DNA of 64,000 nucleotides, taken from the NCBI GenBank assembly GCA_012845835.1, contig JABAKD010000023.1, positions 14,285,992 through 14,349,991 on the forward strand, written 5' to 3'. The notes under the pieces are model-generated. The model saw only the letters and a list, made by a program, of their open reading frames with translations, was not told the DNA's origin and ran no database searches. A program made the position numbers and the translations under genes. This document shows, in pieces, positions 31,504 to 43,594 of this stretch (the stretch's first letter is position 1; every line of letters starts with the position of its first letter). The stretch comes from Undaria pinnatifida (taxonomy: Eukaryota; Sar; Phaeophyceae; Laminariales; Alariaceae).

Positions 31504-32600
31504 CAAGGGGCTACGCCGGCGGCCTGGACGGCCGCCGGTCGCAGCGCAGGATGGTAAATATTAAGAGGGTAAGAAGTAATGCCAAGAGTTAGACGAAGTT
31601 TGTTAATTCATATATGGGAGATACTGGAAAGGGAAAATGCCGACAAATTTTTCCCGATATCCCGTGTGCGGCGGAACAATGCGAGAAGGCAGCCTGGAAA
31701 TTATGGGAGAGCATGGCGGTTCACCCCAGCTGGGTGACGCTCTGCGTTGCTACGCAGAAAGGCGCGGCCACAGCTGCTGCTATGCATATACCATTTGTAG
31801 CTTCGTGATGCTGCTGTGCATATACCATTTGTAGCTTCGTCATGCTGCAGGCTCATCATAGCTTCAGCTACTGCTGTACATCATGTACATGTACGTGCTG
31901 CTGTAGACTACCGGGGGTTCAAAAATATTGAGAGTTCGCAGTTCTCCACGACGCCTAGCTGCTGCTGTGCATATACCATTTGTAGCTTCGTGATTCTGCT
32001 GTGCATATACCATTTATTTGTAGCTTCGTGATGCTGCTGTGCATATACCATTTGTAGCTTCGTGATGCTGCAGGCTCATCATAGCTTCAGCTACTGCTGT
32101 ACATCATGTACATGTGTATACGTGCTGCTGTAGACTACCGGGGGTTCAAAAATATTGAGAGTTCGCAGTTCTCCACTACGCCTGGGTGGCATGTGTTCTC
32201 GGGGATTACGAACTTTTCTTCCCCAGATCCTAGCACAAACCTCGCTTAGTGGCCTTTACAATGGCGACGCCGGCCAGGTAATCGACCCCCTCCCGTGTGT
32301 CGGAGGTCAGAGAACACGTACCGAAGAAATAACGCGAAGACATTAGCCCTGTGTGCAGACTACGCACCAAACGTCTCACAGGGCACGATTTTTCGGAGAT
32401 CTCGTCGTAGATCTCGACGTCGAGGCCTCGCGCGCGCGCTACGGCGCCGAGCGGGCGGATCAGCTGAGCCGGTGGTTGCAGGCGAGGCGGGGGCACGCCT
32501 CAGCGAAGAAACCGCGCGGAAAGGCGGTCAGAGGCGGGAGATATCCGCAGACGTAAGGATGTGCATATGTGATAAGCGAACTAAGATATATAGATTTATA
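31504..32600 (-). mobile_element. Element Y copy 1 (1.1 kb) with a 3' hairpin
   Basis: Inverted copy of 59551-60649. Read on the minus strand it starts TATAAATCTATATATCTTAG and ends with a 9-bp-stem hairpin (31516-31524 with 31530-31538, loop TGGAC) followed by CGTAGCCCCTTG. That architecture is shared with the Helitron-like elements here. It contains several copies of a 33-bp repeat (GCATATACCATTTGTAGCTT, 31780-32070) and a GC-rich open region at 32230-32620 without recognised domains. The 40-bp flanks (TTATACCCAATSTGAGCGAT and on) are similar on both sides. Confidence 0.6.
31780..32070. repeat. 33-bp tandem repeats within element Y
   Basis: ATACCATTTGTAGCTTCGTG units, some separated by a CATCATGTACATGTACGTGC block. 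The inverted counterpart is at 60055-60370. Confidence 0.8.
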
Positions 32601-32784
32601 CCCAATCTGAGCGATCGGTAGTATGCACAACTCCGGTTCGCTGTGCGTCGGCAGCTGTCGCTTGCTGTCTTCATAGTAGGAGAGGCGCGGACATAAGAGC
32701 GGGACGAGTAGCGCTGGCGTGGTCCGAGCGAAGATGTCAGGAAACGGCAATATGACCCCCTGACAGACAGTGAGGAAAATGCCT

Positions 32785-34392
32785 TAGGGCTTTTCACGGG
32801 TCAAGGGGGTTTCAAATCTCGCGGGTCGGGTCGGGTCGGGTCATTGCGTTTTTAAATCTCACGGGTCGGGTCGGGTCGGGTCAAGAGGTTTTCAAAATCT
32901 CGCGGGTCGGGTCGGGTCGGGTCAAGAGGTTTTCAAAATCTCGCGGATCGGGTCGGGTCGGGTCAAGAAGTTTCAAAATCTCGCGGGTCGGGTCGGGTCG
33001 GGTCAAGAGATTTTCAAAATCTCGCGGGTCGGGTCGGGTCATGACCCGCCGAGATACGGGTCACTTCGCGGGTCAAGCCATAATGACCCGCGAGTTGTTT
33101 TAGGCTGACCCGCGGGTCAAACCCGCGGATCTGGCCCGCGGATCCGCCTTTTTCAAACTTACAGCTAAGAGCCACATTGATGCCGTGCAGGCGCCCCGCG
33201 GGTCGGGCCCGCGGGTCCGCCAATAAAATACAAACATTTCCGCTTCCTGCCTCCCTCGTCGTGCCGATGCTCCGATCATATTATGTCATCACAGCCTGCC
33301 GAACAATCACCAGGCAGTACCCCTAGCTACTCGTACCAAGGCATACAGCAGTGTGACGCGTATCCCGTACCTGCTGAAGCCGTAACAACAGTAGTAATAT
33401 TACGGTCATACCAGTACGAAATGTGACCAAACGTAAAAAGGCAAGGAAGGGCAGTCGTCGTCGAAGAAGCAGCAGCAGCACCCTGGCAGCAGCAAGCAGC
33501 AGCAGCAGACCCCGGATTCTCGCGGATCGCAGCCCCTGCTGACAGACCCACCGCCCCAGTTGTGGGCTTGCTGCCGGAGGCGGCTCAGCTAGGCCGCTTG
33601 CCGGGTCTGGAGACTGCACAGATAGAAAATAGACACAGCAGTAGTAGTAGTAGCTGGCTCGAGAATATCATACCAGTACGAAATGTGACCAAACGTAAAA
33701 AAGCAAGAAGAGCAGTGGTTGTCGAAGCAGCAGCAGCAGCAGCAGTAGCAGCAGCACAGCAGCAGCAGCACCCTGGCAGCAGCAAGCACCAGCAGCAGAC
33801 AACGCATCCTCGCGGATCGCAGCCCCTGCTGACAGAGCCACCGCCCCAGTTATGGGGTTGCTGCCGGAGGCGGCTCAGCTAGGCTGCTTGCCGGGGCCGG
33901 AGATTGCACTTATAACTTATAACTAGATCGCTCGTTGGGTCGGTCGTCGGGTCGACCCGGTGGTCTAGCGGTACGGGCATGCCCATGCATGTGGGTTGCG
34001 GTTTCTTTCCTATTTTTCGCGCGCACACCACATGACATAATCATCAGCTGCAAACAATGCCGGTCAAAAACCCAGAGAACACGACATACTGGGAAAAGTA
34101 CGAGAACCAAGGACCAACCAACCGACCGAGGTATACATGCTTTGACCCGTGAGAAATGTCACGGGTCAAGTTAACGTGACCCGCCAGACGACCCGAATCT
34201 CGCGGGTCACCCGAATTGTGGCGGGTCGGGTCGGGTCGGGTCAGGAGGATTTTAAAATCTCGCGGGTCGGGTCGGGTCGGGTCAGGAGGTTTTCAAAATC
34301 TCGCGGGTCGGGTCGGGTCGGGTCAAGACGTCTCGAAATTCTCACGGGTCGCGTCGGGTCAGCTGATTTGACCCGACCCGTGGAAAGCCCTG
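32785..34392 (-). mobile_element. Third TIR element, inverted orientation
   Basis: It starts TAGGGCTTTTCACGGGTC and ends GACCCGTGGAAAGCCCTG, with CGGGTCGGGTCGGGTC arrays at both ends. It matches 9823-11563 in reverse order, including the CAG/CTG tract (33465-33520 and 33720-33800) and the GGTGGTCTAGCGGT block (33958). Ends are more diverged than in the first copy. A possible 3-bp CTT repeat at the flanks is too short to rely on. No transposase. Confidence 0.75.
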
Positions 34393-35740
34393 CTTAAAAT
34401 ACAGCCTTGACAGTCGAAACCCAGAACTCAGAAACCTAGATTTTGGGGACACGCGTGACCAACTTATCGATAACACTTTTTTTTTTGGGGGGGGGGGTGC
34501 TTACTTTCCGACATTTTTCTACAATAACAATTGGTAGCACAGCAGCAGCAGTACTAGCAGCGGCGACGGCAGCCTTCATCTTCAATGACCTGTTCGTATA
34601 GGTACATCAGAGCAGCAGCAACAGCGGCATCTACTTGTACTGTTACACAATCAACGACAATGAGAGCACTGCAACTGCAAGGTCTGTTTACTTCATCACA
34701 TTAGTGGGGTACCCGATATAAACCCCTTTATGGACTTGGTCGATGATCTGTTCCACGTCTCAAGATTCTACAGCCAAACGCGTTCCACGATAGGGGTAGC
34801 GTTTTCTTGGGTTTTTTTCTGAATAACGGTGCCCGTTAACCCAAAATCGTCGGAACTTCATTCTGTTTTCACAACATTTTCAATTGGATACCTAGGCCAT
34901 GGGATTTTTGATCGGGTTGTTTTTTTCATTCTTCTTTTAAATCGTTTTTGGGTGGGGAATAGAGCTGCTGAATAGGTTAAAGAGAGCCTCAGAAGAATGG
35001 GGGTGCAGAAATACCGTAACATGAGTCGCCACAACAACAACAGCAACAGCAACAGCAACCACCACCCAGAACAGGTAAAGTATCCCTAACCATAACTGGT
35101 GATTGATGCTGATGTGCCCATAGGGTCTAGCAATTGACAGAAGGGCACAATAAAGGGCGCATATGGCAGCGGCCTACGATTCCACGATCACCACAACAGC
35201 TCCAATAACAACAACTACAACTACTGCTGTACAAAAACAATTACCACCACACCAACAATCACAATAACAACTGCAACCCTAACTGTCCACTTTGGTTCGT
35301 GCCTTCTTTTTTTTTAATCTCTAGAACACTTCAGCCCTTTCTCCCCTCGTCGACTCGCCACCACTACAATTACCGGTATCTCTAACCCAAATCGCGACAA
35401 GAACTAACCTTGCCCTATCCCTACCGGGTGGTTGCTGCTGCTATGCCAACTGTGGGCATTGCAGCAGTAGATCATGCAGTAGCTAGCGCTAAGCAGAGGT
35501 GGGGGAAGAGCGAAAACAGAGCGAATCAATCGTTCACAGCACAGGCGTCGAAGATGCCTGCACTGTTGGTTTCTAACCCTAGTACACCGCCTTTTCGTGT
35601 AGTACAATTGCGTCCTATTGACATGTTCTTCCACTACAAAATGTCCTGACACCCATCAGGTCAAAGTCGACCTGTGGGAACGAAGGCACCGAAGGCCAAG
35701 TCGGGGAAGAGGCTAGGGAGGACGGTCCAAAGACTTCAGC
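34393..35740. other. No gene supported; diverged repeats and A/C-rich low complexity
   Basis: 34530-34690 is related to 30545-30705. 35020-35300 is rich in CAACAACAAC-type triplets. A GT-AG-like GGTAAAG/GTAAGT occurs but no exon with protein character can be built. Confidence 0.35.
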
Positions 35741-36610
35741 GATGTATTCAAATGGTAAGTCGTGCTGGTGTTGTTGGTGCTGTTGGTGCTGTTGGTGCTG
35801 TTGTTGGTGTGTTGACAGTGATGCTGAAGTTTATGGGGTTTTGTGGTGCGGTGGGAGTGAAGGGGAGAAGGTGTGATGTTGGTTGTTCTTTGTTTTTGGT
35901 GGTTTGGTGGAGTAGAGGTAGCCGGGGGGCTAGCGATGGTGGTAATGGTGGTATGGTTATGATGATGGTGGATATTGGTGGTGTGGTGTGGTCGGGGTGG
36001 GAGGGGGGTTGGTGGTGGTAGTGGCGTTGGTGGTGGTAGTGGCGTTGGTGGGGGAGTGAGTGGGGGTGATGGTGTTAGTGGTGTTGGTTGTGGTGTTGGT
36101 GTTGATGTTGGTGATGGTGATTTTCTATGTTGGTGTTGGCGTTGGTTTTGGTGTTGGCGATCGTATTTTACGGTGAAATATTGGTCGTATTCGTGAGGGT
36201 GAGGGTGGGGATTGGCATTGGTGTATTGGTCTGGTGGTGGTATTGGTGGTGTTGGTGTTGGTCGGGGTGATGGAGCTGGTGGTGGTCGAGATTGTGGTGG
36301 GTATGTTGCTGTTGGTGTTGAATGCTCTCATCAGTGGTGTTTGGTGGTTCGACGGGCGTTGGGGTGGTTGTTGTGCTTGTTGTGTTGCTGGCGGTGTGAG
36401 GCGTGGCGGCGATGATGGTGGCGTCACGGTCGCCTTTGTTGGTATTTGGTGGCGGTATTGCTGCTACTGGGGATGCTAATACTCATGTCCGTGCTGTTAG
36501 TGGCTTTGGATTTCCGGTCGTGAAAAAAGTGGTGGTGGTGACAGTGTAGGTGTGTTCGTGCTGGTAGTGGTGGTGGTGGTTATGTCGGAGTTATTGCTTT
36601 CGATGCTGCT
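35740..36610 (+). repeat. G/T-rich (GGTGTT)-type low-complexity tract
   Basis: Almost 900 bp of strongly strand-asymmetric GGTGTTGGTGGTGG-like sequence. Long frames through it (Gly/Val or Thr/Pro/Asn) are composition artefacts. Confidence 0.8.
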
Positions 36611-36719
36611 GCTGTTACGTTCGTATCAATGATATGTTGTTTAACACCACCGAAACAACGCACCCAGCTCTAGCTCCAAGCTTGAAGGAAATGTCCGACA
36701 ATAGTTGTGTGGTTGCACA

Positions 36720-36865
36720 CATCGGACTGATGACGATATAGATCATATAGATAATATGGATATATCATATACTAGGTAGATAGATCATGTAGATCACATA
36801 GATCATATAGATCATATAGATAGATCATGTGGACAGATCATACAGATCATACAAATCATTTACAG
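36720..36865. repeat. GATCATATA microsatellite
   Basis: Irregular repeats of ATAGATCATATAGATCATGT and related units. Confidence 0.85.
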
Positions 36866-37009
36866 TAGATCCTGTTGCCAAAGCTACGGTAGGGAGGTCC
36901 CATGGGGGTTAAGGGGGTCCCTTTTGGGGTCAATTTTTGTAGTGGCTCGGGGCACTCGTGCGAGTAACCTCCCTGTTCCTTTGCGGTCTTAAGACCATTT
37001 CTTACACAG

Positions 37010-37750
37010 TCGGTTTCCGCTGGTCGAAAACGGTCCTTTTCGACTGGACTGTTTTTCGACTGGATTCTGCTGGTCCTTCTTATCGTCAGCCGAGTCGATT
37101 TCATAGTTTTTGTGCTCTTTCTAGAGGCGGTTGGTGTGAGGGAGTACTGCTGTATGGCACTCGAAAATCGGTTGGCAGCTCTGTGCTTCGCGCGTTCTTC
37201 CCGAGCAATGCATGCTTCGCGCGCGACGAATCTTCGTCCAAGCGGGTTGGTGGCGTTGGGCTTAGCCGAAAGCCGCCAAAGCTACGTTCGTGGCGTTGCA
37301 CTCAGCCGAGAGCCGCCGAAGCTACAGCAGGCGTCGCCGTTGTTGGCAACATGGCATCAACGCGCGCTACTGCTGTCGTGTGATACACGCCGCTTGCGAG
37401 CGGAGCTAGGAGTGCGGCACGCTGACTTGCGGTGAGAAGCAACAGCAGTGATAGCCAAGGCAGCGTCGGCGCTGTTGTATGATACTGCTGTGTGGTACCT
37501 GGTGGGATGAGGGCGTGTGGGCGTGTGTTTTGTGGTGGGATGAGTGATGCGATGGGTTCAAAAAACAGGTGTAAAACTTTCTTTTTCGACTGAGTTTCTC
37601 GACTGGCATATTCAATCGAAAAAGTCAAGTTTTTCGACTGGATCCCCCAGTCGGAAAGCTCAGTCGAAAAAAGTTCAGTCAAAAAAGCCCTTTTTCGACT
37701 GTGTAAGAAAAGCCCGATTCAGGCTTCAGTCGAAAAAGGCCGTTTTTATC
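37010..37750. repeat. Scattered TTTTTCGACTGG motif cluster
   Basis: TTTTCGACTG and its complement CAGTCGAAAA recur at least ten times in two groups (37010-37070 and 37575-37735), on both strands. No coding frame is evident; function unknown. Confidence 0.6.
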
Positions 37751-37800
37751 TCCGAGTTTCGTCAGCTGAGATCTGGGCTTGGCTCATCAGCTTCGCACCG

Positions 37801-39105
37801 CCCAGCACCCCACCGCAGCGCTATAGCTCGCAGCAACGCAGCGCCGTGCAGTGCCCTGCGATGCCCTGCAGCTCTAGCTTAGCATAGCGCAGCGCTGTGC
37901 TTTGACGTGCTTTGCTGCTTTGCCATGCTGCGTGCTTTGCGGTACTTTTATTAGTTCGTACATGCCAGTAACATTCATTCACGGTATCATCCCACGTACC
38001 GGTACTATTTGACTAATAAGTTTGTACATAATACGTTGTTGGATCACAACGCACCCCCAGCTCAGGTCAGCCCGCCCAGCACCCCACCGCAGCGCTATAG
38101 CTCGCAGCAACGCAGCGCCGTGCAGTGCCCTGCGATGCCCTGCAGCTCTAGCTTAGCAGAGCGCAGCGCTGTGCTTTGACGTGCTTTGCTGCTTTGCCAT
38201 GCTGCGTGCTTTGCGGTACTTTTATTAGTTCGTACCTGCCAGTAACATTCATTCGCAGTATTTTCATCCCACGTACCGGTACTTTGTACATACTACGTTG
38301 TTGGATCACAACGCACCCCCAGCTCAGGTCAGCCCGGCTATATATAGCTCAGCAGTGCAGCGCGGCATAGTGCGGTGCCGTGTCTTGCCCTTCGTTTTGC
38401 GGTGTTGTGTCGTGCGGCGCTGTGCGTTCTTTTGAACATACAGCAAGCAGTAGTAGTACCAGGTATGATACAGGTACCACAGGTACCATTTACTTAGTAT
38501 TATGTACGTGCCGTGTGCTCATCACACGTACAGCCGTTCGTGACATCAAGCATCTAGCGCAGGGCAACTAGTTATTGGCTCATCAGCTCCGCACCGCCCA
38601 GCACCCCACCGCAGCGCTATAGCTCGCAGCAACGCAGCGCCGTGCAGTGCCCTGCAATGCCCTGCAGCTCTAGCTTAGCAGAGCGCAGCGCTGTGCTTTG
38701 ACGTGCTTTGCTGCTTTCCCATGCTGCGTGCTTTGCGGTACTTTTATTAGTTCGTACATGCCAGTAACATTCATTCGCAGTATCATCCCACGCACCGGTA
38801 CTATTTGACTAATAAGTTTGTACTTGTACATACTACGTTGTTGGATCACAACGCACCCCCAGCTCAGGTCAGCCCGGTTATATATAGCTCAGCAGTGCAG
38901 CGCGGCATAGTGCGGTGCCGTGCCTTGCCCTTCGTTTTGCGGTGTTGTGTCGTGCGGCGCTGTGCGTTCTTTTGAACATACAGCAAGCAGTAGTACCAGG
39001 TATGATACAGGTACCAGGTACCATTTATTATGTACGTGCCGTGTGCTCATCACACGTACTACTGCCGTTCAGAACGTGACATCAACAAGCATCTAGCGCA
39101 GGGCA
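37801..39105. repeat. Three copies of a 270-520-bp repeat
   Basis: CCCAGCACCCCACCGCAGCG followed by CTATAGCTCGCAGCAACGCA begins units at 37801, 38074 and 38597. The two longer units also share the TATATATAGCTCAGCAGTGC segment and end in CATCTAGCGCAGGGCAA. No protein is recognised. Confidence 0.8.
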
Positions 39106-40165
39106 ATTAGCTCTGCACAAGCACCTCTTGGCGACATTATTTCACCGCTCCAGCTTTTCTTTGCTTTCTTTTACACTTGGTTCTGCCATTTCGTCAATTG
39201 TTGCATTTTTTTCGTTTTTCATTTTTTTCTTTGTCCCTTTTCTACTATCTCCGTTAAATTTGATTCGTTCGAACTCGTTTTTCATGTTCTGAACATTTTT
39301 TTGACCTTTTTTTTTTTCAACTCTTTTTTTCCAAGTAACTTTTGTTTTTGGGAGTTGAACTTGCAACTTTGTTTCTTCGGGAGCTGAATATGCATTTTAA
39401 AGGACGTCCATGCGAGGGAGTTGAACTTGCATTTTAATAGACGTCCATGCGAGCTTTTTTGTAATTCGCCCAAGGGCACACAGCGCAAGGCAACAACAGG
39501 AGCAAGCTTAAGCTGTGGGCCAGTTATGACAATTATTGTATTTTTTTCGTTTTTCAGTTGTTTTCTCGTTCATTTTCTACTATCTCCTTTAAATTTGATT
39601 CGTTCGAACTCGTTTTTCATCTTCTTCTGAACATTTTTTACAATTGGTCCAGCTTTTCTTTGATTTCTTGCTTTGGGTTTCAACCATTCAACCGGTCGTA
39701 CTCACAGCTGATTTTTTTTTTTTTTTTTTTTTTTTTTCATCCTCCGGGATGAGGAAAAATAAAGCTTTAGCTCACCACACTTCCGCGTATTTTCATACGC
39801 GTCGTGTGTCGATTCAACTCAGTTGCTTTCGCAGCCCAACGCTAGCTGGCGCACCCTTCGAGTCCCATTGTAGGTATAGCGTAAGCTGTCCCTATCAGTG
39901 GTCTTCGTTACAACCCCGGCAGCGCAAGCTGCCGCTGTATACGGGTGCGTGTGTATGTCGACTCGGCCTGTCCCCTGAGGATCAGTTTCGGTGGAGATAG
40001 CCACCCGGAATGTCATCTTTCCGGGTAGTGTGGGACTTGCGCAAGCTCACCCACTAACAAAACCCCTGGCCATGGGAGATGGCCTTCCGCCGGACTTGGT
40101 CCAGTTACGGTCCACCCTACCCATTCGGGCGTTGGTCCTCACAGCTGACGTTTTTCAATTTTTAT
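39106..40165. other. Intergenic, T-rich; duplicated segment
   Basis: 39230-39310 and 39585-39640 share TTAAATTTGATTCGTTCGAA and flanking sequence. No gene is supported. Confidence 0.35.
39707..39776 (-). mobile_element. Second short poly(A)-tailed retroposon fragment
   Basis: The minus strand reads GGTGAGCTAAAGCTTTATTT, then TTCCTCATCCCGGAGGATG and a run of more than 20 A. Counterpart of 21427-21482 with the same 5' boundary. Confidence 0.5.
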
Positions 40166-40171
40166 ATAAAA

Positions 40172-40213
40172 CAAGGGCTCCGCATGGGCGCCGGCATTCG
40201 CCGGCGCCCATGC
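40172..40213 (-). repeat. Helitron-like 3' hairpin end (minus strand)
   Basis: A perfect 14-bp stem (40182-40195 with 40200-40213, loop ATTC). On the minus strand it is followed by GGAGCCCTTG. Spacing and terminal CCCTTG match the ends at 20792, 48114 and 59357 although the stem sequence differs. The element body would extend to higher coordinates; its other end is not found. Confidence 0.5.
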
Positions 40214-43160
40214 TTCGGGTAGGGCAGGGCAGCACTTCGACAACTTAAGGTGTAGCTGTCCGATTTGGCATGCATTGAACTTTGAAGTAATGCCAAGAGT
40301 TTAATACGAACATGGGATTATGAAAGTCATGATTTGACAGAAAAAAAACGTAATATTATACAACAAAGAAGGCAAGGATAGGCGAAACACAATATGTTAA
40401 ATGCGCCGTCAAGTAAAAGTTGGCGTCTATCAAACAAAAATACCGAAAAGAGTATTATTGAGAACCTGCGTCGCCTCTAGGCGAAACGAAAGAGGCCTTG
40501 GCATTAATGAAGAGACTGCACTGCTGTCCCCGTGGCAATGGAGGTTCGAAGTCGACAGGATGCAAAGTCGGTTTGCATCAAACGTCGACATGGGGCCATG
40601 TCAGCCGGCGAGGTTTTGGAAAAAGATTGCTTCGTTTGTTACGTGAAGGCTGTCGCATTGATTGGTCTGCGTGGTTGCGGGCGAGGAGAAAAACGAAGAA
40701 GAGGAGGGCGATCTCTCGTTGCGTCGGCGTTGTCTAAGATAGGTGCGAGGGTGGCTTTGCTCGTACGGGAGGTTGGCGTAGTGCTTCTTCTCTGTTTTGT
40801 CTCGAGAAGGCGGGATATGTGTGTCTGCTATCTTTGCTTCGTGGGTGCTTTCACGTTGTCGAAATCGGACGCGTCCCCTCAATACATAATGTCTGGAGTG
40901 TCTCTACCATGACGACTGCTGATGGTGCCGTGCGTATTTCCCAGAGACTGACATATTATTTACTGGTAGAAATAATCATATACTCCGGAGTATATACCTT
41001 TCTTTGCAACATTTTTTTTCTTCATCCCATTTATCATCCCCGCACCATTCTCTCGCTCCCTCCCAGTAGTAACTCAGATCCGGGGTCACATAGCGGGCCC
41101 TCCTCCTCCCTCCCCACTTCGGCACGTGCCTTCATTTTTACCGCGAGGAGAATCGAGCATTTTCTTCCCTCGTCCACTCGCGTCGAATTGTACCTAGCAG
41201 GCGCTCTCAGCAGTTGATCTCTTTTCTTGATTGCATTTTTGCAAATTAGGTCATATTCATCGTGGTGGGTGTCGAACTCAAGGACAACCAAACGTTGGAG
41301 GTATTCGAGGGTAAAACCACTAGACCACCGGGGCGGCCGGCTGACAATTGATTAAAACAAAACAGGATCTTTGCATAGGGTTCAAAATCGCGTTGGCAGA
41401 AAAACCAAATTTGCAGGACGCAGCTGAAAGGTCAAGAAACAGGCAATATTTTAGTTGTTGTTGTTCTCACATTAATTCGCACAATCCAGTCCGTGGTCAC
41501 AGGACTGGTTCCAGTCACTCTGGAGCAGAGGAATACCCTAGGGAAAAACACAAACAACCCAAGGTGGTACACGCATAAATCACAGCTGACGCAATTCATG
41601 ACTCCACCAGAAACGTATAAAAGTGAGATCGGGAGTCAGTATACGATGTGCCAGGTCCATACCGGTGCATACGTCTCATTACTCGCGCCTGGGAAAACCG
41701 ACTATACCGCTTGCCACCCAAGAAAGACTACCACGTATATGTCACACGTAGTATCTATCACTACGCATACGCACAACAGACGCAAGTCAATTGGAAAAAA
41801 GAAACAAAGAATAAAGAAAAGAAAGGAAAGGAAATGGGTGCATGGGGCCAAGAAAAAGAAAAGAAAAATAAATTTCGGGGGGTCTACTGGCGAAGCTGCC
41901 ACCAGAACGGGATGTCACATGTCACGTGGTCTTTCGACGGTCTACAGCAGTAGTACTACGAACGACTTCCGATACACCCATCGAAGCACGGACTACCGGC
42001 CAATTACGCGATCGACAGCTGGCCGTGGTTGTCACGTGTCTCTGTGTTGGGGGCCCCTGCCCTGCCTCTTGTTGGCTCTTGAGAGTGATGCGTGTACGAC
42101 TAAACTTGCCAACGAACGGCACTCGCACTGCACTTTGAGCTATCTCCTGTAGTTCTGGTTGCTACTTGTTGCTGCATTACGTGCTAGACGTTTCGCCCTT
42201 TGGCTACTGCTGTACACCTGCTGTTGTGTGTTTGCCAATGTCGTCAGTTGGCGTTCATGCTCGTCGTACATACTACTGTTCTCACTGAGTACGTGCGGGT
42301 TTCCTCGTACCTCAACCGTACGTACGACGACGAGCTCAAAACAGAAGGGAGGTGGCATGAAATGGCATGGACAATGGCCACATAGAAGCGAGCACAGCGG
42401 GATAGTTCGCTGCGAATCAACCGCATTCGTTCATGCCTACAGCAGAGGCTGGTTGGAGTGTCAGCGGCCGTGCTAAAGCCAGGGCCAAAGGCCGAAGAGA
42501 CGGCTCTACGTGCTTGGATTTTGTTCTCGAAATTCTGTTACGTGAAAGTATCATGATTTGGGAGTTATTTTGTCACGAAACGTCTTGCCGTCGGTAATTT
42601 GTGTCACGAAGTTGTTGGATATCGTCGGTAACTTGTGTCACGTTTTAGGTGAACCCACACTAAAAAATTGAATTTCCAGCTGGCAAAACGAGCAGAAACG
42701 AAAGCAATAAAATGCCGAGCAAGAAACCAAACGAACTAGTAAAAAAGTACAGCAAACAAACTAACGCTCGAGAGTATGCCACCGCAAAATTCCAAACATT
42801 ATCACGTACCGTTTGGAAATGATGCCAATTTTGTAAATCATTCAGGCGTTGTAGCCATTAAGATTCAACAATTTTTTCAAAATCCCTCCTCGACACTCGC
42901 TCGTCTCGCTCGGCACCCGTTCGCGTTCACGTCGATGTGCGGAACGGACACGGCAGGGCGAGGGGCGTCGGAGCCGCCCCCCGAAGGCGGCGCTCGAACC
43001 AAGCCATATTCGGCCGAGAATTCCAGTTCCGCGAATCGCATACTTAGGCCGAGACAAAAAACTCCTTACCAAAGTCCATGAGACCAAGGAATGACTCGAT
43101 ATTCAAGGGATGATTTTATATATATTTATGTATATCGATTATTTTAAGAGGATTTTTTTT
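40214..43160. other. No supported protein gene
   Basis: Short overlapping frames at 40401-40912, 41493-42152 and 42140-42480 lack motifs and compete on both strands. A tRNA-like segment at 41263-41340 is listed separately. Confidence 0.35.
41263..41340 (-). repeat. tRNA-like segment
   Basis: The minus strand contains GGTGGTCTAGTGGTTTTACC, a good box A/D-arm, and GAGTTCGACACCC, box-B-like, 45-50 bp apart, as in tRNAs. A full cloverleaf could not be folded by eye, so it may be a tRNA pseudogene or SINE head. Confidence 0.45.
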
Positions 43161-43168
43161 TTCCCCGA

Positions 43169-43238
43169 TGACGCCTGGATTCAACTAACGAAAACCAGGC
43201 TTATAAGCGGACAGTCTATCTACTAGACCCCAAAGTCA
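43169..43238 (-). repeat. tRNA-derived repeat, copy 1
   Basis: Minus strand: TGAC at the start and GGCGTCA at the end can pair in part as an acceptor. GGTCTAGTAGATAGAC is a D-arm, CTTATAA a potential anticodon loop (UAU, Ile), and GTTGAATCC a T-loop. Mismatches in the anticodon and acceptor stems argue against a functional tRNA. Confidence 0.5.
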
Positions 43239-43306
43239 CATTGCTATCTAATTTTTTTTTTGACAAATAAATATCGATTTTTTATGAGGATCATTTTATT
43301 TTTTGA

Positions 43307-43388
43307 TGACACCCGGATTCGAACCAGCGAAGGCCACCAGGATTATACGCGGACAGTTACAGTCTATGTACTAGACCACACTACGTCA
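43307..43388 (-). repeat. tRNA-derived repeat, copy 2
   Basis: Same layout with a perfect box B (GGTTCGAATCC) and the D-arm GGTCTAGTACATAGAC. A short insertion lies before the anticodon region, which reads GCGTATAATCC. Confidence 0.5.
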
Positions 43389-43473
43389 CAGCAGCAGTGG
43401 TGTATCTACCAGTACTACCATTTTTTACCAAAAAATAAACATAATTTTCTTCATGATTTTTTTTTTTCTCATA

Positions 43474-43547
43474 TGACACCTGGATTCAACAAAAGAACAC
43501 CAGGCTTATAAAGTGGACAGTCTATCGACTAGAAGGCCACAAAGTCA
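43474..43547 (-). repeat. tRNA-derived repeat, copy 3
   Basis: Same family; box B is degenerate (GTTGAATCC) and the D-arm is altered (GGCCTTCTAGTCGATAGAC). Confidence 0.45.
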
Positions 43548-43594
43548 CGTTGATATCTATTTATTTTTTTATGAGGATCATTTTCTTTCCCCGA

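Noticed and set aside
35674-36479. Gly/Val-rich and Thr/Pro/Asn-rich frames
   Set aside because: Composition artefacts of the GGTGTT tract.
40401-42152. Frames at 40532-40912 and 41493-42152 as host genes
   Set aside because: No motif, no consistent splice structure, and competing frames on the other strand; the sequence is near repeat debris.
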